The translations under genes and the position numbers were made by a program. A stretch of DNA of 64,000 bases from Flavobacterium agri (GTDB taxonomy: Bacteria > Bacteroidota > Bacteroidia > Flavobacteriales > Flavobacteriaceae), in the NCBI RefSeq assembly GCF_013401995.1, contig NZ_JACBJI010000002.1, forward strand, positions 248,001 through 312,000, written 5' to 3'. The notes under the pieces were generated by a model. It was not told the origin of the DNA. It made no database searches and was given only the letters and a program-made list of their open reading frames with translations. Of this stretch, positions 35,189 to 43,751 are shown piece after piece (the first letter of the stretch is position 1; every line of letters starts with the position of its first letter).

Positions 35189-36343
35189 TCAGTTGGTTTG
35201 TACGATCACGCTCACCGCATTTCCGCCGAAACCGACCGCGTTGACCATGATTTTTTTCAAACCTACCGATTTTTCGCTTTTGTGGAAAGGAGTTCGGATA
35301 AATTCCTGATTTTGCAACATCATCACAGCCATCTCGACGCTCAAAATCCCCGATGCGCCGAACGTGTGGCCGGTTTGCCATTTGTTGGTCGTAAGCAGCG
35401 GTTTGTGGTTTCCGAATACTTTTTCGATGGCGCGCAATTCGGTAAGGTCGCCTTTGATCGTTCCCGGCGCGTGCATCACGATCGCGTCGATTTCATTCGG
35501 ATTCGTATCGCCCAAAGCCATTTTCATCGATTTTTGGAAACAGTCCGCTTCCGTAGAAATAGAGGTGTTGTGCTCGAGGATTTCGGTCGCATATCCGATT
35601 CCCGAAATGATCGCGATCGCGTTTTCGGAAATACCTTTTTCCAGACAGCAAATCGCCGCGCCTTCGCCCAAAATCATTGAATTCTGCGTTTTTTCGAAAT
35701 CCATCGCGCGAGACGGGAATTCGCTTTCCTCTTTCGAATAGATTTTCAACGCCTGCATTTGCGCGATCGTGAACGGCGTGAGTGGCGCTTCGCTTCCGCC
35801 GACGAGAAATTTGTCGGCCATGTCCGAATTGAGCCATGCGATTCCGTTGAGCAACGCGTGAAGCGAGGTCGAACACGTGATCGAATGCGAGATTTCGGGT
35901 CCGTCCTGTTGCAGATCGTGCGCTACCCAAGACGAGATGTTGCCCAAAGTCGTGGTCGGAGACGCCAGCGTGTGGGCTTTTGCGCTGCTGCGGAATTCTT
36001 CGTAGTGTTTCTCGAACAAAGCCGTAGCTCCGCGTGAAGAACCGATATTGATTCCGAAAATGTCGTCCTTTTTCCAATTCGTTTTTTCGATCGCTTTCCT
36101 CGAAGCCAAAATCGCGAACAGCACCGAATCGTCGAGTGAACGGTATTTGTTGTCCGAATTCTTGAGCTGTTCGATTTCCGATTTTATCGATTCAGACAAG
36201 AATGCGCCCCAAGCCACATTTCCATTGAAATCGGCTTTTGAGAAAAAAGGTTTTTGGGAAAGGTAGGCGTTCCATACGCTTTCGTCGGAATCACCCAAAG
36301 GCGAGACCGAAGCGACGGAAATTATGGAAACAGGTTGTTGCAC
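35189..36343 (-). CDS. Divergent beta-ketoacyl synthase next to biotin genes
   Basis: I start at GTG 36343 (384 aa), because the longer frame would begin within a repeat. The thiolase-fold catalytic residues are present: Cys in ITCSTSLHALLNG, His in AIVMHAPGTIKGD, and His in NKWQTGHTFGASG. The protein resembles KAS II but is short and diverged. It lies downstream of the SET and bioA-bioD genes on the same strand. A role in making the pimelate moiety of biotin is possible but only inferred. A general fatty acid or polyketide role is the alternative. Confidence 0.8.
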   Translation of the reverse strand: MQQPVSIISVASVSPLGDSDESVWNAYLSQKPFFSKADFNGNVAWGAFLSESIKSEIEQLKNSDNKYRSLDDSVLFAILASRKAIEKTNWKKDDIFGINIGSSRGATALFEKHYEEFRSSAKAHTLASPTTTLGNISSWVAHDLQQDGPEISHSITCSTSLHALLNGIAWLNSDMADKFLVGGSEAPLTPFTIAQMQALKIYSKEESEFPSRAMDFEKTQNSMILGEGAAICCLEKGISENAIAIISGIGYATEILEHNTSISTEADCFQKSMKMALGDTNPNEIDAIVMHAPGTIKGDLTELRAIEKVFGNHKPLLTTNKWQTGHTFGASGILSVEMAVMMLQNQEFIRTPFHKSEKSVGLKKIMVNAVGFGGNAVSVIVQTN

Positions 36344-36360
36344 GGGTAAGGATTGGGGTG

Positions 36361-36383
36361 GATTCCGACGAAGGAGGAATCTC
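36361..36383. repeat. Palindromic repeat unit GATTCC-N9-GGAATC
   Basis: GATTCC-GACGAAGGA-GGAATC followed by CTC lies in the gap between the ketoacyl synthase and SET genes. It makes the upstream TTG start of the ketoacyl synthase doubtful. Confidence 0.8.
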
Positions 36384-36412
36384 AACCGATTCGCCGCAAA
36401 AATACGCCAATC

Positions 36413-37009
36413 CTATTTATTTTTCTGCGAATCGTAGTAACAAGTGAGCAACGATTTCAGTTCGGCCTTTCCGTCAATCACTTGAGAGAATTCCTGCCAC
36501 AATGTATCGGGAACGAAAGACTGTAAAGGTTGTTCTACGTTGGCGATTGCCGATAGGTTTTCACGGATCAAATCGTCCCAAAGCTTGTAGTAATGCACTA
36601 AATCGTCCGGGTAAACGACTTTTCGCTCTGTTCCTTCATCTTCGGCTTCGAACGGTTCCGAAACGTTGAGGTAGCCGTAATCGTCGGTCAATTGCTCACC
36701 GGGATGGATGTCGCGCACGGCAATCTCGAAATCGTAAGCCGTACTCATGCAGCTCGGCTTGAAACTGTGGTTGACGAATTTCGCATTGTCCCAACACAAC
36801 ACCTTATAACCTCGGCTGTTGGTGAAGCAATACGTTTCGAGGTAATCGCGCATTTTAGGAGAAATCTTGTTTTCGTCTTCGGGTGTGAAAATGCGGTCCA
36901 AATCGTCCTGAACCCAGGTAATCGTGCCTTTCGGAATAAATTTTTTCGCGACCACGCCATAACCTATGACGTCGCTTATGAACCGCAGTTCGGTGTCCGG
37001 ATGAATCAT
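36413..37009 (-). CDS. SET-domain protein
   Basis: I start at ATG 37009 (198 aa). An earlier GTG would put a stretch resembling a -7 box (TAACTTTA) inside the gene. The SET fold, usual in protein lysine methyltransferases, is shown by GYGVVAKKFIPKGTITWVQD, the catalytic core NHSFKPSC, and EQLTDDYGYL. The rest of the protein is helical. The target is unknown. The gene lies 75 bp after bioA on the same strand, an unexpected neighbour for biotin genes. Confidence 0.82.
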   Translation of the reverse strand: MIHPDTELRFISDVIGYGVVAKKFIPKGTITWVQDDLDRIFTPEDENKISPKMRDYLETYCFTNSRGYKVLCWDNAKFVNHSFKPSCMSTAYDFEIAVRDIHPGEQLTDDYGYLNVSEPFEAEDEGTERKVVYPDDLVHYYKLWDDLIRENLSAIANVEQPLQSFVPDTLWQEFSQVIDGKAELKSLLTCYYDSQKNK

Positions 37010-37084
37010 AAAGTGCTGATTTTGTATTAAAGTTACAGATTTCACAAAACCGAAATCTTAAAATCAGCACAATCTTTCCACACG

Positions 37085-38359
37085 TCAGGCGACTTCCTCT
37101 AGCGCTTTTTCGATCACGGAATACACTTTTTCAAGTTGCTCGTCGGTCATCACATAAGGCGGCAGCACATAGACCGTATTTCCGACGGGGCGCAAAATCA
37201 CCCCGTTCCGTATAAAGAAATCGTACAGTTTGTTGCGCAGTTCGCCATAGTAAGCCGATTCTCCATCGGTTTTGATGTCGAAAGCCATAATCGTCCCGAG
37301 TACTCGCGAAGCCTTGACTTTCGGATGTTTCGCGATTTTTTGGGCAAATGCCGATTGGGTTTTGTTCACGCGAACCAAATCGTTCTGTATTTGTTTCGAT
37401 GCCAGCAATTCGAAAGCCGCAAGTGCTGCCGCGCAACCCGTCGGATTGGCCGTAAACGTATGCCCGTGGAAAAGCGCTTTGTTGATATCGTCCGAATAAA
37501 ACGCATCGAAAATCTCTTGGGTAAACGTCGTGATCGCCATCGGGATCGTGCCTCCGGTAAGCGCTTTAGACAGACAGATCGCGTCGGGTTGTTGCGAAAG
37601 GTAATCGCAGGCGAAGGTTTTTCCGGTCTTGCCGAATCCGGTCATGACCTCGTCGGCGATCGTAAGTACGTTGTTTTGTTTGCAGATGGAAATCAGCTCG
37701 TCCAAAATTTCGGGTTCGTACATCACCATTCCGGCTGCGCCCAAAACCAAAGGTTCGAAAATAAACGCCGCGCAATCATTTTCGGAAATCACTTTCTTCA
37801 AAGCCGATTTCGAAACTTCCTCATTACCCGAAGTCGGAACCGGAATTCGTACGACATCGATAAACATACCCTTAAAAGCCTGCGTATACAGCGAAATCCC
37901 GCTTGCGGCCATTGCGGCGAACGTGTCTCCGTGAAACGCGTCCTCGAAAGCGATGATGGTTTTGCGCATCTCGCCTTTGTTGAAGAAATATTGCAACGAC
38001 GCTTTTATGGCGACTTCCACGGCAGTCGAACCGTTGTCTGAAAAGAACACTTTTTGCTGGTTCGACGGCAGCATGTCGAGCAATTGTTCGGCGACTTTTA
38101 TCGCGGGTTCGTGGGTGAATCCGCCAAAAAGTACGTGTTCCAATGTCGTGAGTTGTGCGTAGATCGCGTCGGCTATGAATTTGTTCGAATGGCCGAACGG
38201 ATTCACCCACCACGAAGCGATCGCGTCTATGTATTCTTTTCCGTCCACGTCCCAAACCAGTGCACCTTCAGCTTTTGCAATGGCCACGGGCGTTTTGGCG
38301 GTTTTGTGTTGCGTATACGGATGCCAGATGTAGGCGTTGTCTTTTTCGATGAGGTTCAT
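37085..38359 (-). CDS. bioA: Adenosylmethionine-8-amino-7-oxononanoate aminotransferase
   Basis: The enzyme (424 aa) turns 7-keto-8-aminopelargonate into 7,8-diaminopelargonate, using SAM as amino donor and PLP as cofactor. It shows IWHPYTQHK at the N-terminus, ASWWVNPFGH, FEDAFHGDTFAAM, IADEVMTGFGKTG, and the PLP Lys in ICLSKALTGGTIPM. Length and motifs fit BioA. It begins 1 bp after the bioD stop, so they form an operon in the order of two consecutive pathway steps. Confidence 0.97.
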   Translation of the reverse strand: MNLIEKDNAYIWHPYTQHKTAKTPVAIAKAEGALVWDVDGKEYIDAIASWWVNPFGHSNKFIADAIYAQLTTLEHVLFGGFTHEPAIKVAEQLLDMLPSNQQKVFFSDNGSTAVEVAIKASLQYFFNKGEMRKTIIAFEDAFHGDTFAAMAASGISLYTQAFKGMFIDVVRIPVPTSGNEEVSKSALKKVISENDCAAFIFEPLVLGAAGMVMYEPEILDELISICKQNNVLTIADEVMTGFGKTGKTFACDYLSQQPDAICLSKALTGGTIPMAITTFTQEIFDAFYSDDINKALFHGHTFTANPTGCAAALAAFELLASKQIQNDLVRVNKTQSAFAQKIAKHPKVKASRVLGTIMAFDIKTDGESAYYGELRNKLYDFFIRNGVILRPVGNTVYVLPPYVMTDEQLEKVYSVIEKALEEVA

Positions 38360-38360
38360 G

Positions 38361-38978
38361 TCAGGAATTTAGAAGGTTTTCACGCAAATCGTCGGCATAT
38401 TCCGCAATCACGTTTTTGTCGAAATACGGCTCGTTTTCGATGCGTCCGATCATTTTCACGCCGGTTTTTCCAAGGATTATTTTTTCGGTCGATGCATTCT
38501 CGTCACCCGAAAAAATGATTCCGGCAATATCCGCTTTGCGGTTTTTCAAGGCTTCGATCGTCAATAAAGTATGGCTGATGCTACCCAGATAATGACGGGA
38601 AACGACGATGACTTTGTAATCGGGCTTGATCAGATCGGCAACCGTATCGATTTCGTTAAGCGGAACGAGCAATCCGCCTGCGCCTTCGATAACGAGATGG
38701 TTGTCGGTCTTCGGTTCGACGATTTTCTCAAGATCGATTCGGAGGCCGTCCAACTCCGCAGCCAAATGCGGACTTGCGGGCGTATTCAAAGCGTACGCAT
38801 TCGCATGGATTTTGGTCGTGTCGTTCGAGATGTACTTTTCGATTTTGTGGCTGTCCGAATTATTGAGATCGCCGGCCTGAACGGGTTTCCAATAATCGGC
38901 TTCGAGCGCTTGGGTTACGATGGCCGAAGCCACGGTTTTTCCCACGTCGGTAGAGATTCCGGTGATAAAAAACTTCAT
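38361..38978 (-). CDS. bioD: Dethiobiotin synthetase
   Basis: The enzyme (205 aa) forms dethiobiotin from 7,8-diaminopelargonate, CO2 and ATP. The P-loop reads GISTDVGKTVAS, and EGAGGLLVPLNE carries the metal- and CO2-binding part. The HANAYALNTPASPHLAAEL block is also typical. It is the first gene of the bioD-bioA unit, with a -7 box TATCTTTG (38983-38990 on the minus strand) and a possible operator upstream. Confidence 0.96.
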   Translation of the reverse strand: MKFFITGISTDVGKTVASAIVTQALEADYWKPVQAGDLNNSDSHKIEKYISNDTTKIHANAYALNTPASPHLAAELDGLRIDLEKIVEPKTDNHLVIEGAGGLLVPLNEIDTVADLIKPDYKVIVVSRHYLGSISHTLLTIEALKNRKADIAGIIFSGDENASTEKIILGKTGVKMIGRIENEPYFDKNVIAEYADDLRENLLNS

Positions 38979-38982
38979 GGCG

Positions 38983-39020
38983 CAAAGATACGGTGTAAGC
39001 GTTTATAAACGTTTGTAAAC
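38983..39020 (-). promoter_or_regulatory. bioD promoter with candidate operator
   Basis: The -7 box TATCTTTG (minus strand) is at 38983-38990. Just upstream, GTTTATAAAC and GTTTGTAAAC lie back to back at 39001-39020. The first is a perfect palindrome and the second near-perfect. No -33 TTG is seen. The site is where a repressor would block the promoter. A biotin-sensing BirA or another repressor is possible, but the sequence does not match the classical BirA site layout. Confidence 0.5.
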
Positions 39021-39041
39021 GGATTTTTAACGCAGCCGTCC

Positions 39042-39049
39042 TATATTTG
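39042..39049 (+). promoter_or_regulatory. Probable -7 box of the alpha/beta hydrolase gene
   Basis: TATATTTG matches TANNTTTG exactly, 35 bp before the hydrolase start. The nearest TTG (39013-39015) is 26 bp upstream, slightly too far for the usual spacing, and is part of the candidate operator. Confidence 0.55.
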
Positions 39050-39083
39050 AACCTTTCCAAAACCAAGAAAAAGCAGCGACGAT

Positions 39084-39863
39084 ATGAAGTCCGAAACCAT
39101 AAAAACCTACATCGATCTCGTCGGGAAAAAGGCGTATGCAGAATACACGAACAGTCACGAAAATCGACCGACGCTTGTGTTTTTGCACGATTCTTTGGGG
39201 TGTGTCAAGCTTTGGCGCGATTTCACGCAAGTGCTTGCCGAGGCTGCAAATTGCAACGTTTTGGTGTATGACAGATTGGGTTACGGAAAGTCGGATGCGA
39301 TGCCGACATGGGAAAGGACAAACGATTATATGGATGCAGAAGCCGAAACGTTGAACGAATTGTTATCTGATTTGGGAATCGAAAACGCCATCCTTTTCGG
39401 TCACAGCGACGGTGGTTCGATCGCGTTGATTGCGGCCGCGAAATTCCCGAATCGCATCAAAGCCGTGATTTGTGAAGCCGCTCATATTTTTGTCGAGGAA
39501 ATCACTTTGAAAGGAATCCGCGAAGCCATGGTCGCTTTCGAAACGACCGATCTTCGCGAGCGCCTCAAAAAGTATCATGGCGACAAAGTAGAAATGCTTT
39601 TCAAAGCCTGGACGTTGACTTGGATTAGCGATTCTTTCCGCAGTTGGAATATCGAATATTTGTTGCCGAACGTAAATTGTCCGCTGCTTTTCATTCAAGG
39701 CAAATCGGACGAATTCGGCAGTTTGGAACAGGTCGAAAAGACGGTTTCCCAAGTAAGCTCAAGAGCCGAAACCTATATCCTGGAAAACATCGGCCACACG
39801 CCTCATAAGGAAGCGCCCGACCAAACGATTGAAGCCGCAAAACGCTTTATCGATTCACTTTAA
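39084..39863 (+). CDS. Alpha/beta hydrolase
   Basis: The protein (259 aa) has the alpha/beta-hydrolase fold with VFLHDSLGCVKLWRDF, the nucleophile elbow GHSDGGS (Ser), acid Asp in the GKSDEFGSLEQVEK region, and His in ENIGHTPHKEAPD. The substrate is unknown. It is divergent from bioD, so an esterase role in biotin synthesis (BioH-like) can be raised, but nothing beyond position supports it. It may simply be a separate gene. Confidence 0.88.
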   Translation: MKSETIKTYIDLVGKKAYAEYTNSHENRPTLVFLHDSLGCVKLWRDFTQVLAEAANCNVLVYDRLGYGKSDAMPTWERTNDYMDAEAETLNELLSDLGIENAILFGHSDGGSIALIAAAKFPNRIKAVICEAAHIFVEEITLKGIREAMVAFETTDLRERLKKYHGDKVEMLFKAWTLTWISDSFRSWNIEYLLPNVNCPLLFIQGKSDEFGSLEQVEKTVSQVSSRAETYILENIGHTPHKEAPDQTIEAAKRFIDSL

Positions 39864-39924
39864 AGCGCTTACGGTTCGATAACGTGTCGTTTTTCCTTAT
39901 ATTTAGGAGAACAACACTTTTGGC

Positions 39925-41004
39925 ATGACACGAACCGAAATTCCGCCTTATATAAAAGCCGTTTTCCTGTCGCTGCTGATCATCATCATCATTTTCGTGA
40001 TGGTCATGGCGCGTAAAATCCTGATTCCGCTTATGGTTTCGGGTTATATCGCGATGTTGCTCACCTCGTTCTGCAACCGTTTGGAGAAATATAAGATGCC
40101 TAGGTCGCTCGCGGCTTTCATCGCGTTGTTTTTCGCTTCGTTGGCGTTGATCGGTTTTCTGTATTTCGTGGTGACGCAAGTCGGGAATTTCGCTACCGAT
40201 GTAGAAGCGAACATGCAAACCAACCTCAATACGTTTGCCACGCGTGCCGATGATTGGGTACAAAATACGACAGGTTTCGACATGCAGATGGAACGCGGCT
40301 TCGACCTCAAGAAAATGTTCAGCCTCGTACAATCGGACGATAAGGCCATGACCGATTTCCTGATGAAGACTTTGGGGACGCTTTCGGACATTGTCCTGTT
40401 GCCCGTTTTCATCTTTTTCCTGCTGATTTACCGCGACCATTTGGCCGTTTTCGTGAGCAAGGTGTTCCGCAAGCAGAAAGACTCCGATTTGCTCGAACAG
40501 ATCGCATCTTTGCGCAAAGTCGTGCACAATTACCTGATCGGCGCGGGAAAAGTCATGCTGATTTTGGGCGTTGTCAATACGGGCGTACTGTTCGCGCTTG
40601 GCATCAAACACGCGATTTTCTTCGGCATGCTCGCCGGATTTTTAAACATCATTCCGTATTTAGGCCCGTCGTTGGGCGCGATTTTACCTTTCGTTTTCGC
40701 GTTGCTTACCAAGGATAGTTTGTTCTATCCGTTTGCGGTGGTCGTGTCGTTCACGTTGATCCAGTTTTTGGAAAGCGCCTATCTCACGCCGAGGATTACG
40801 GGTGCGAACGTGAACCTGAATGCATTCGTGACGTTTCTCGGATTGCTTATCGGCGGCGCGATTTGGGGAATTCCGGGTATGATTTTGATCATCCCGACGA
40901 TCGCGATCCTAAAAAAGCTGTTCGAATTAAGCCCCGAAACCGAGCCGTATGCCTACTTGTTCGGAGAAGAAGACTCGCGCTGGTTCAGGCGACACAAGCC
41001 TTAA
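39925..41004 (+). CDS. AI-2E family transporter (PerM-like)
   Basis: The protein (359 aa) belongs to the AI-2E/PerM permease family. About eight membrane helices are visible, grouped as one pair at the start, one near residue 70, and several in the last third (AGFLNIIPYLGPSLGAILPF is the family hallmark). A soluble stretch lies between (about residues 90-145). Members have been linked to export of quorum signals or ions; the substrate cannot be told. The gene is 61 bp after the hydrolase. Confidence 0.9.
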   Translation: MTRTEIPPYIKAVFLSLLIIIIIFVMVMARKILIPLMVSGYIAMLLTSFCNRLEKYKMPRSLAAFIALFFASLALIGFLYFVVTQVGNFATDVEANMQTNLNTFATRADDWVQNTTGFDMQMERGFDLKKMFSLVQSDDKAMTDFLMKTLGTLSDIVLLPVFIFFLLIYRDHLAVFVSKVFRKQKDSDLLEQIASLRKVVHNYLIGAGKVMLILGVVNTGVLFALGIKHAIFFGMLAGFLNIIPYLGPSLGAILPFVFALLTKDSLFYPFAVVVSFTLIQFLESAYLTPRITGANVNLNAFVTFLGLLIGGAIWGIPGMILIIPTIAILKKLFELSPETEPYAYLFGEEDSRWFRRHKP

Positions 41005-41057
41005 ATGGGGTTGACGTTTCGGCAAATTGATTAAGTTAGCGTCCAAAAACCGACGAC

Positions 41058-41624
41058 ATGAATTGGGAAATACTTGAAACCGAAAGGATGCAACTGCGCA
41101 TTTTGACACCCGAGAAATACTTGGAAATCTTCGCCCAACCCGATGCCGAAATCATGCGGTCGCTTTTTCTCAAAGACAACGACGCACTCGAAAAAGAAAA
41201 GGAAAAACACCTCAAAGGGCGTTCGACCCACAAGCAATCGTTCGTGAATTTCCAGTTGCTCGACAAATCTGACGGGAAGTATTTGGGTGCTTGCGGCTTC
41301 CATACTTGGTTCGTCGATCACGCGCGGGCCGAAATAGGCTACCATATAGAAGATGAAAACATGAAAGGCCGTGGCTTTATGTCTGAAGCGATGGCGCAGA
41401 TTCTGCAATACGGCTTCGAAACCATGGAGCTTCATCGCGTCGAAGCGCTTTTGAGTCCGAAGAACATTCCGTCTTTAAAGTTGGTACAGAAATTCGGGTT
41501 TACGCGCGAAGGGCTTTTGCGCGGGCACTATTTTACCGACGGCCAATTCGAGGATTCGTTATTTTTCTCGCTTCTCAAGCATGAATTCCATCGGGTCGAT
41601 CAAAAAACCAACGTCGCCAAATAA
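41058..41624 (+). CDS. GNAT family N-acetyltransferase (RimJ/RimL type)
   Basis: The protein (188 aa) has the acetyl-CoA-binding GNAT fold. The features are an ETERMQLRILTPEKYLE opening, ARAEIGYHIEDENMKGRGFM, the A motif in MSEAMAQILQYGFETMELHR, and SLKLVQKFGFTREG. It resembles RimJ/RimL-type enzymes that acetylate protein N-termini or small molecules. Its end overlaps the converging bioF gene by 25 bp. The substrate is unknown. Confidence 0.9.
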   Translation: MNWEILETERMQLRILTPEKYLEIFAQPDAEIMRSLFLKDNDALEKEKEKHLKGRSTHKQSFVNFQLLDKSDGKYLGACGFHTWFVDHARAEIGYHIEDENMKGRGFMSEAMAQILQYGFETMELHRVEALLSPKNIPSLKLVQKFGFTREGLLRGHYFTDGQFEDSLFFSLLKHEFHRVDQKTNVAK

Positions 41625-42739
41625 TCGAGAAGGTCGGTGACTTCCTCTTCGGAATTGTAACTGTGCAGGCAAATCCTGAGTCGTTCCTGACCTTGAGGAA
41701 CGGTTGGCGAAAGGATCGCTTTCACGCCAAAACCCTTTTGCTGCAATTTGTCGGCGACCTGTTTCACTTTTTCGTTTCCGGGAATGATCGCACATTGAAT
41801 CGCCGATTTGCTGTACACGAACATCGGTTTGAGCGAAAGGCGGTTTTTCTCCTGATTGAAATGCGCAATGATTTGGGAAAGTCGATAAACGTTTACAGAC
41901 GCTTCCAAACGTTTATAAGCGGTTAGGATCGTCGCTACGGAATGTGGCGGAAGCGCCGTGGTGTAAATAAAGCTACGCGAGAAATTCACAAGGTAATCAC
42001 ACAGTTTTTTCGATCCGAGAATGGCCGAGCCGTGACATCCCAAGCCTTTTCCGAACGTCATGAGCCTTGCGAAAAATTCGTGTTGCAAACCCAGTTGTTG
42101 TACCAATCCGGAGCCGTTTTCGCCAAAAACGCCAAGCGCGTGCGCCTCGTCTATAACCAGCAGGCCATTGTGTTTTTTCGAGATGCGGCACAATTCCTCG
42201 AGGTTTGGAGAATCTCCGTCCATAGAAAATACCGATTCGGTGACGATGTAGATATCCGATTGTGGCGATTGGAATTTTTCGATGAGTTTTTCGAGTTCTT
42301 CCAAATCGTTATGCGTGAACTTGAACGACTTGGCGCGCGACAAACCAATGCCGTCACGGATCGAGGCGTGACACAGTTCGTCGTACAGGATGATATCGCT
42401 GCGCTGGGGCACGCAACTGAAAAAACCGATGTTCGCGTCATAGCCGGAATTAAAAATAAGTGCCGATTCGCTGTCGTGGAATTCTGCGATAAAAGTCTCG
42501 GCTTCGTCATAAATCGCATGGTTTCCCGAAATGAGGCGCGAACCCGTAGATCCGTTTACAAACGTTTGTTTTCGTTTAAGGAATTCATGCGTCTCTTCCA
42601 AGATTTCTTTTGAACGCGCAAAACCGATGTAGTCGTTCGAGTAAAAGTCTACCGCGAAATCGGGAGAAGACAAAATGCGCAACGCGTTTTCGTGCTCGCG
42701 TTTTTCGAGCCGTTCGAGAAGTTTCTTCGGGAAATCCAT
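41600..42739 (-). CDS. bioF: 8-amino-7-oxononanoate synthase
   Basis: I start at ATG 42739 (379 aa); the frame goes on upstream but lacks family similarity. The PLP enzyme joins pimeloyl-CoA (or -ACP) and alanine. It shows FYSNDYIGFARS, GSTGSRLISGNH, the SDIILYDELCHASI block, DEAHALGVFGENG, and the PLP Lys in MTFGKGLGCHGSA. It is apart from bioA and bioD, with three rightward genes between. The closely related Gly C-acetyltransferase (Kbl) is the main alternative, but context favours BioF. Confidence 0.9.
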   Translation of the reverse strand: MDFPKKLLERLEKREHENALRILSSPDFAVDFYSNDYIGFARSKEILEETHEFLKRKQTFVNGSTGSRLISGNHAIYDEAETFIAEFHDSESALIFNSGYDANIGFFSCVPQRSDIILYDELCHASIRDGIGLSRAKSFKFTHNDLEELEKLIEKFQSPQSDIYIVTESVFSMDGDSPNLEELCRISKKHNGLLVIDEAHALGVFGENGSGLVQQLGLQHEFFARLMTFGKGLGCHGSAILGSKKLCDYLVNFSRSFIYTTALPPHSVATILTAYKRLEASVNVYRLSQIIAHFNQEKNRLSLKPMFVYSKSAIQCAIIPGNEKVKQVADKLQQKGFGVKAILSPTVPQGQERLRICLHSYNSEEEVTDLLDYLATLVF

Positions 42740-43011
42740 GATGTAAAAATAATCAAATGCCCGTAAGCGGGAAAGCAGGTGTATTAGCCCCGAAGCGTGA
42801 ATTAGCCTTTTGAAGGAAACCGCCATTTTTTGTCGCGAAAGGCGGGCGACCGCAGAAAGCCCCGCTAGTCGCGAAACAAAAAACGCGGTTTACAAGAAAG
42901 CTAAGAGCAAGCGAAGGATTGGCTACAAAAATAATTAATAAAAGATTTTTGATAAATAATTATTGTTATTCGATAATTTATATATCTTTGACCCAACCAA
43001 AAACCAATAAC
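42740..43011. other. Intergenic region between bioF and the DUF2975 gene
   Basis: The 272-bp divergent gap holds a GC-rich tract at about 42815-42895 with TTTTTTGT and ACAAAAAA around repeated GTCGCGAAA words (42832 and 42868), which may fold back. The right 60 bp carry the DUF2975 promoter. No gene is seen. The GC-rich tract may be part of the leader of bioF, read leftward. Confidence 0.6.
42963..42990 (+). promoter_or_regulatory. Promoter of the DUF2975-XRE operon
   Basis: TTG at 42963-42965 and TATCTTTG at 42983-42990 are 17 bp apart, matching TTG-N17-23-TANNTTTG. The spacer and flanks are very AT-rich, with imperfect symmetry (AATTATTGTTATTCGATAAT), and could bind the XRE protein encoded downstream. 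Confidence 0.75.
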
Positions 43012-43521
43012 ATGAGAAAGCTTACCATTTTGAAAACCTGTCTGGATTTCTTTTTCTTTTTCGGAATCCTCGCATTTGCCGCATCTTTGATTTTCGTGCC
43101 GATGGCGGTTTTCAGCGACGATTCTATGGACATGAAAGTGAACGGAAGAGAGATCGTCGTTGACAATTGGGGCGCGCGTGCCCTTCTTGTTTGCTGGCTC
43201 GTTGCCACAGCGTTGTTCGTAAAGGCGATCCAATTGCTGAGAAGAAACGTTTACGCGTTCATAAGACATGAGATTTTTACCGACGACGTCATCAAGAACT
43301 TCAACCGTATCGGGATTTGCCTGTTGGTTTCGACATTTATTATCGGCGTTCCTTCGTTCGTTTACGGCGCGATTTTCAAGCAACGCGCAGGGTTGGAACT
43401 TGAAGTAGGGAGTTTCGATTCTGGAATTTTGTCTATAGCTTTGGCGTTGTTTTTTATGGTTTTGGGCGAGGTGTTCAAAATTGCGAAACATTTGAAAGAA
43501 GAAAATGAATTGACACTTTAA
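43012..43521 (+). CDS. DUF2975 membrane protein
   Basis: I start at ATG 43012 (169 aa). Four hydrophobic segments are visible, and the ALFVKAIQLLRRNVYAFIRH stretch and the FTDDVIKNFNRIGI block fit DUF2975 (as in Bacillus YoaS). Its stop overlaps the start of the XRE regulator gene by 1 base, and this pair of DUF2975 plus small HTH regulator is common in bacteria. The function is unknown. Confidence 0.85.
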   Translation: MRKLTILKTCLDFFFFFGILAFAASLIFVPMAVFSDDSMDMKVNGREIVVDNWGARALLVCWLVATALFVKAIQLLRRNVYAFIRHEIFTDDVIKNFNRIGICLLVSTFIIGVPSFVYGAIFKQRAGLELEVGSFDSGILSIALALFFMVLGEVFKIAKHLKEENELTL

Positions 43522-43751
43522 TGCCGATAGTAATCAACGTAGACGTCATGTTGGCCAAGCGCAAGATGCGTTCCAACGAACTCGCCGACCGTATCGGGAT
43601 GACCACGGCCAACCTGTCCATTCTCAAAACGGGAAAGGCCAAGGCGATCCGTTTTTCTACGCTCGAGGCGATTTGCGAAGTGTTGCAATGCCAGCCGGCC
43701 GACATACTCGAATATATTCCTGAACCCAAAAACGATTCCGATGAAAGCTAA
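43521..43751 (+). CDS. XRE-family transcriptional regulator (YozG-like)
   Basis: The 76-residue protein is almost only a helix-turn-helix: VDVMLAKRKMRSNELADRIG, then MTTANLSILKTGKAKAIRF, then STLEAICEVLQCQPADILEY. This is the Cro/C1 type, as in YozG-like regulators found beside DUF2975. It overlaps the DUF2975 gene by 1 base and the next small gene by 11 bp. It may bind its own promoter. Confidence 0.92.
   Translation: MPIVINVDVMLAKRKMRSNELADRIGMTTANLSILKTGKAKAIRFSTLEAICEVLQCQPADILEYIPEPKNDSDES

Noticed and set aside
36344..36385. Upstream TTG start of the ketoacyl synthase
   Set aside because: It falls within a dispersed palindromic repeat, and the added residues have no likeness to the family. 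The GTG at 36343 is a better start.
42740..42900. Possible riboswitch or attenuator in the bioF leader
   Set aside because: There is a GC-rich fold with repeated GTCGCGAAA words, but it matches no riboswitch class I know and has no T-run.
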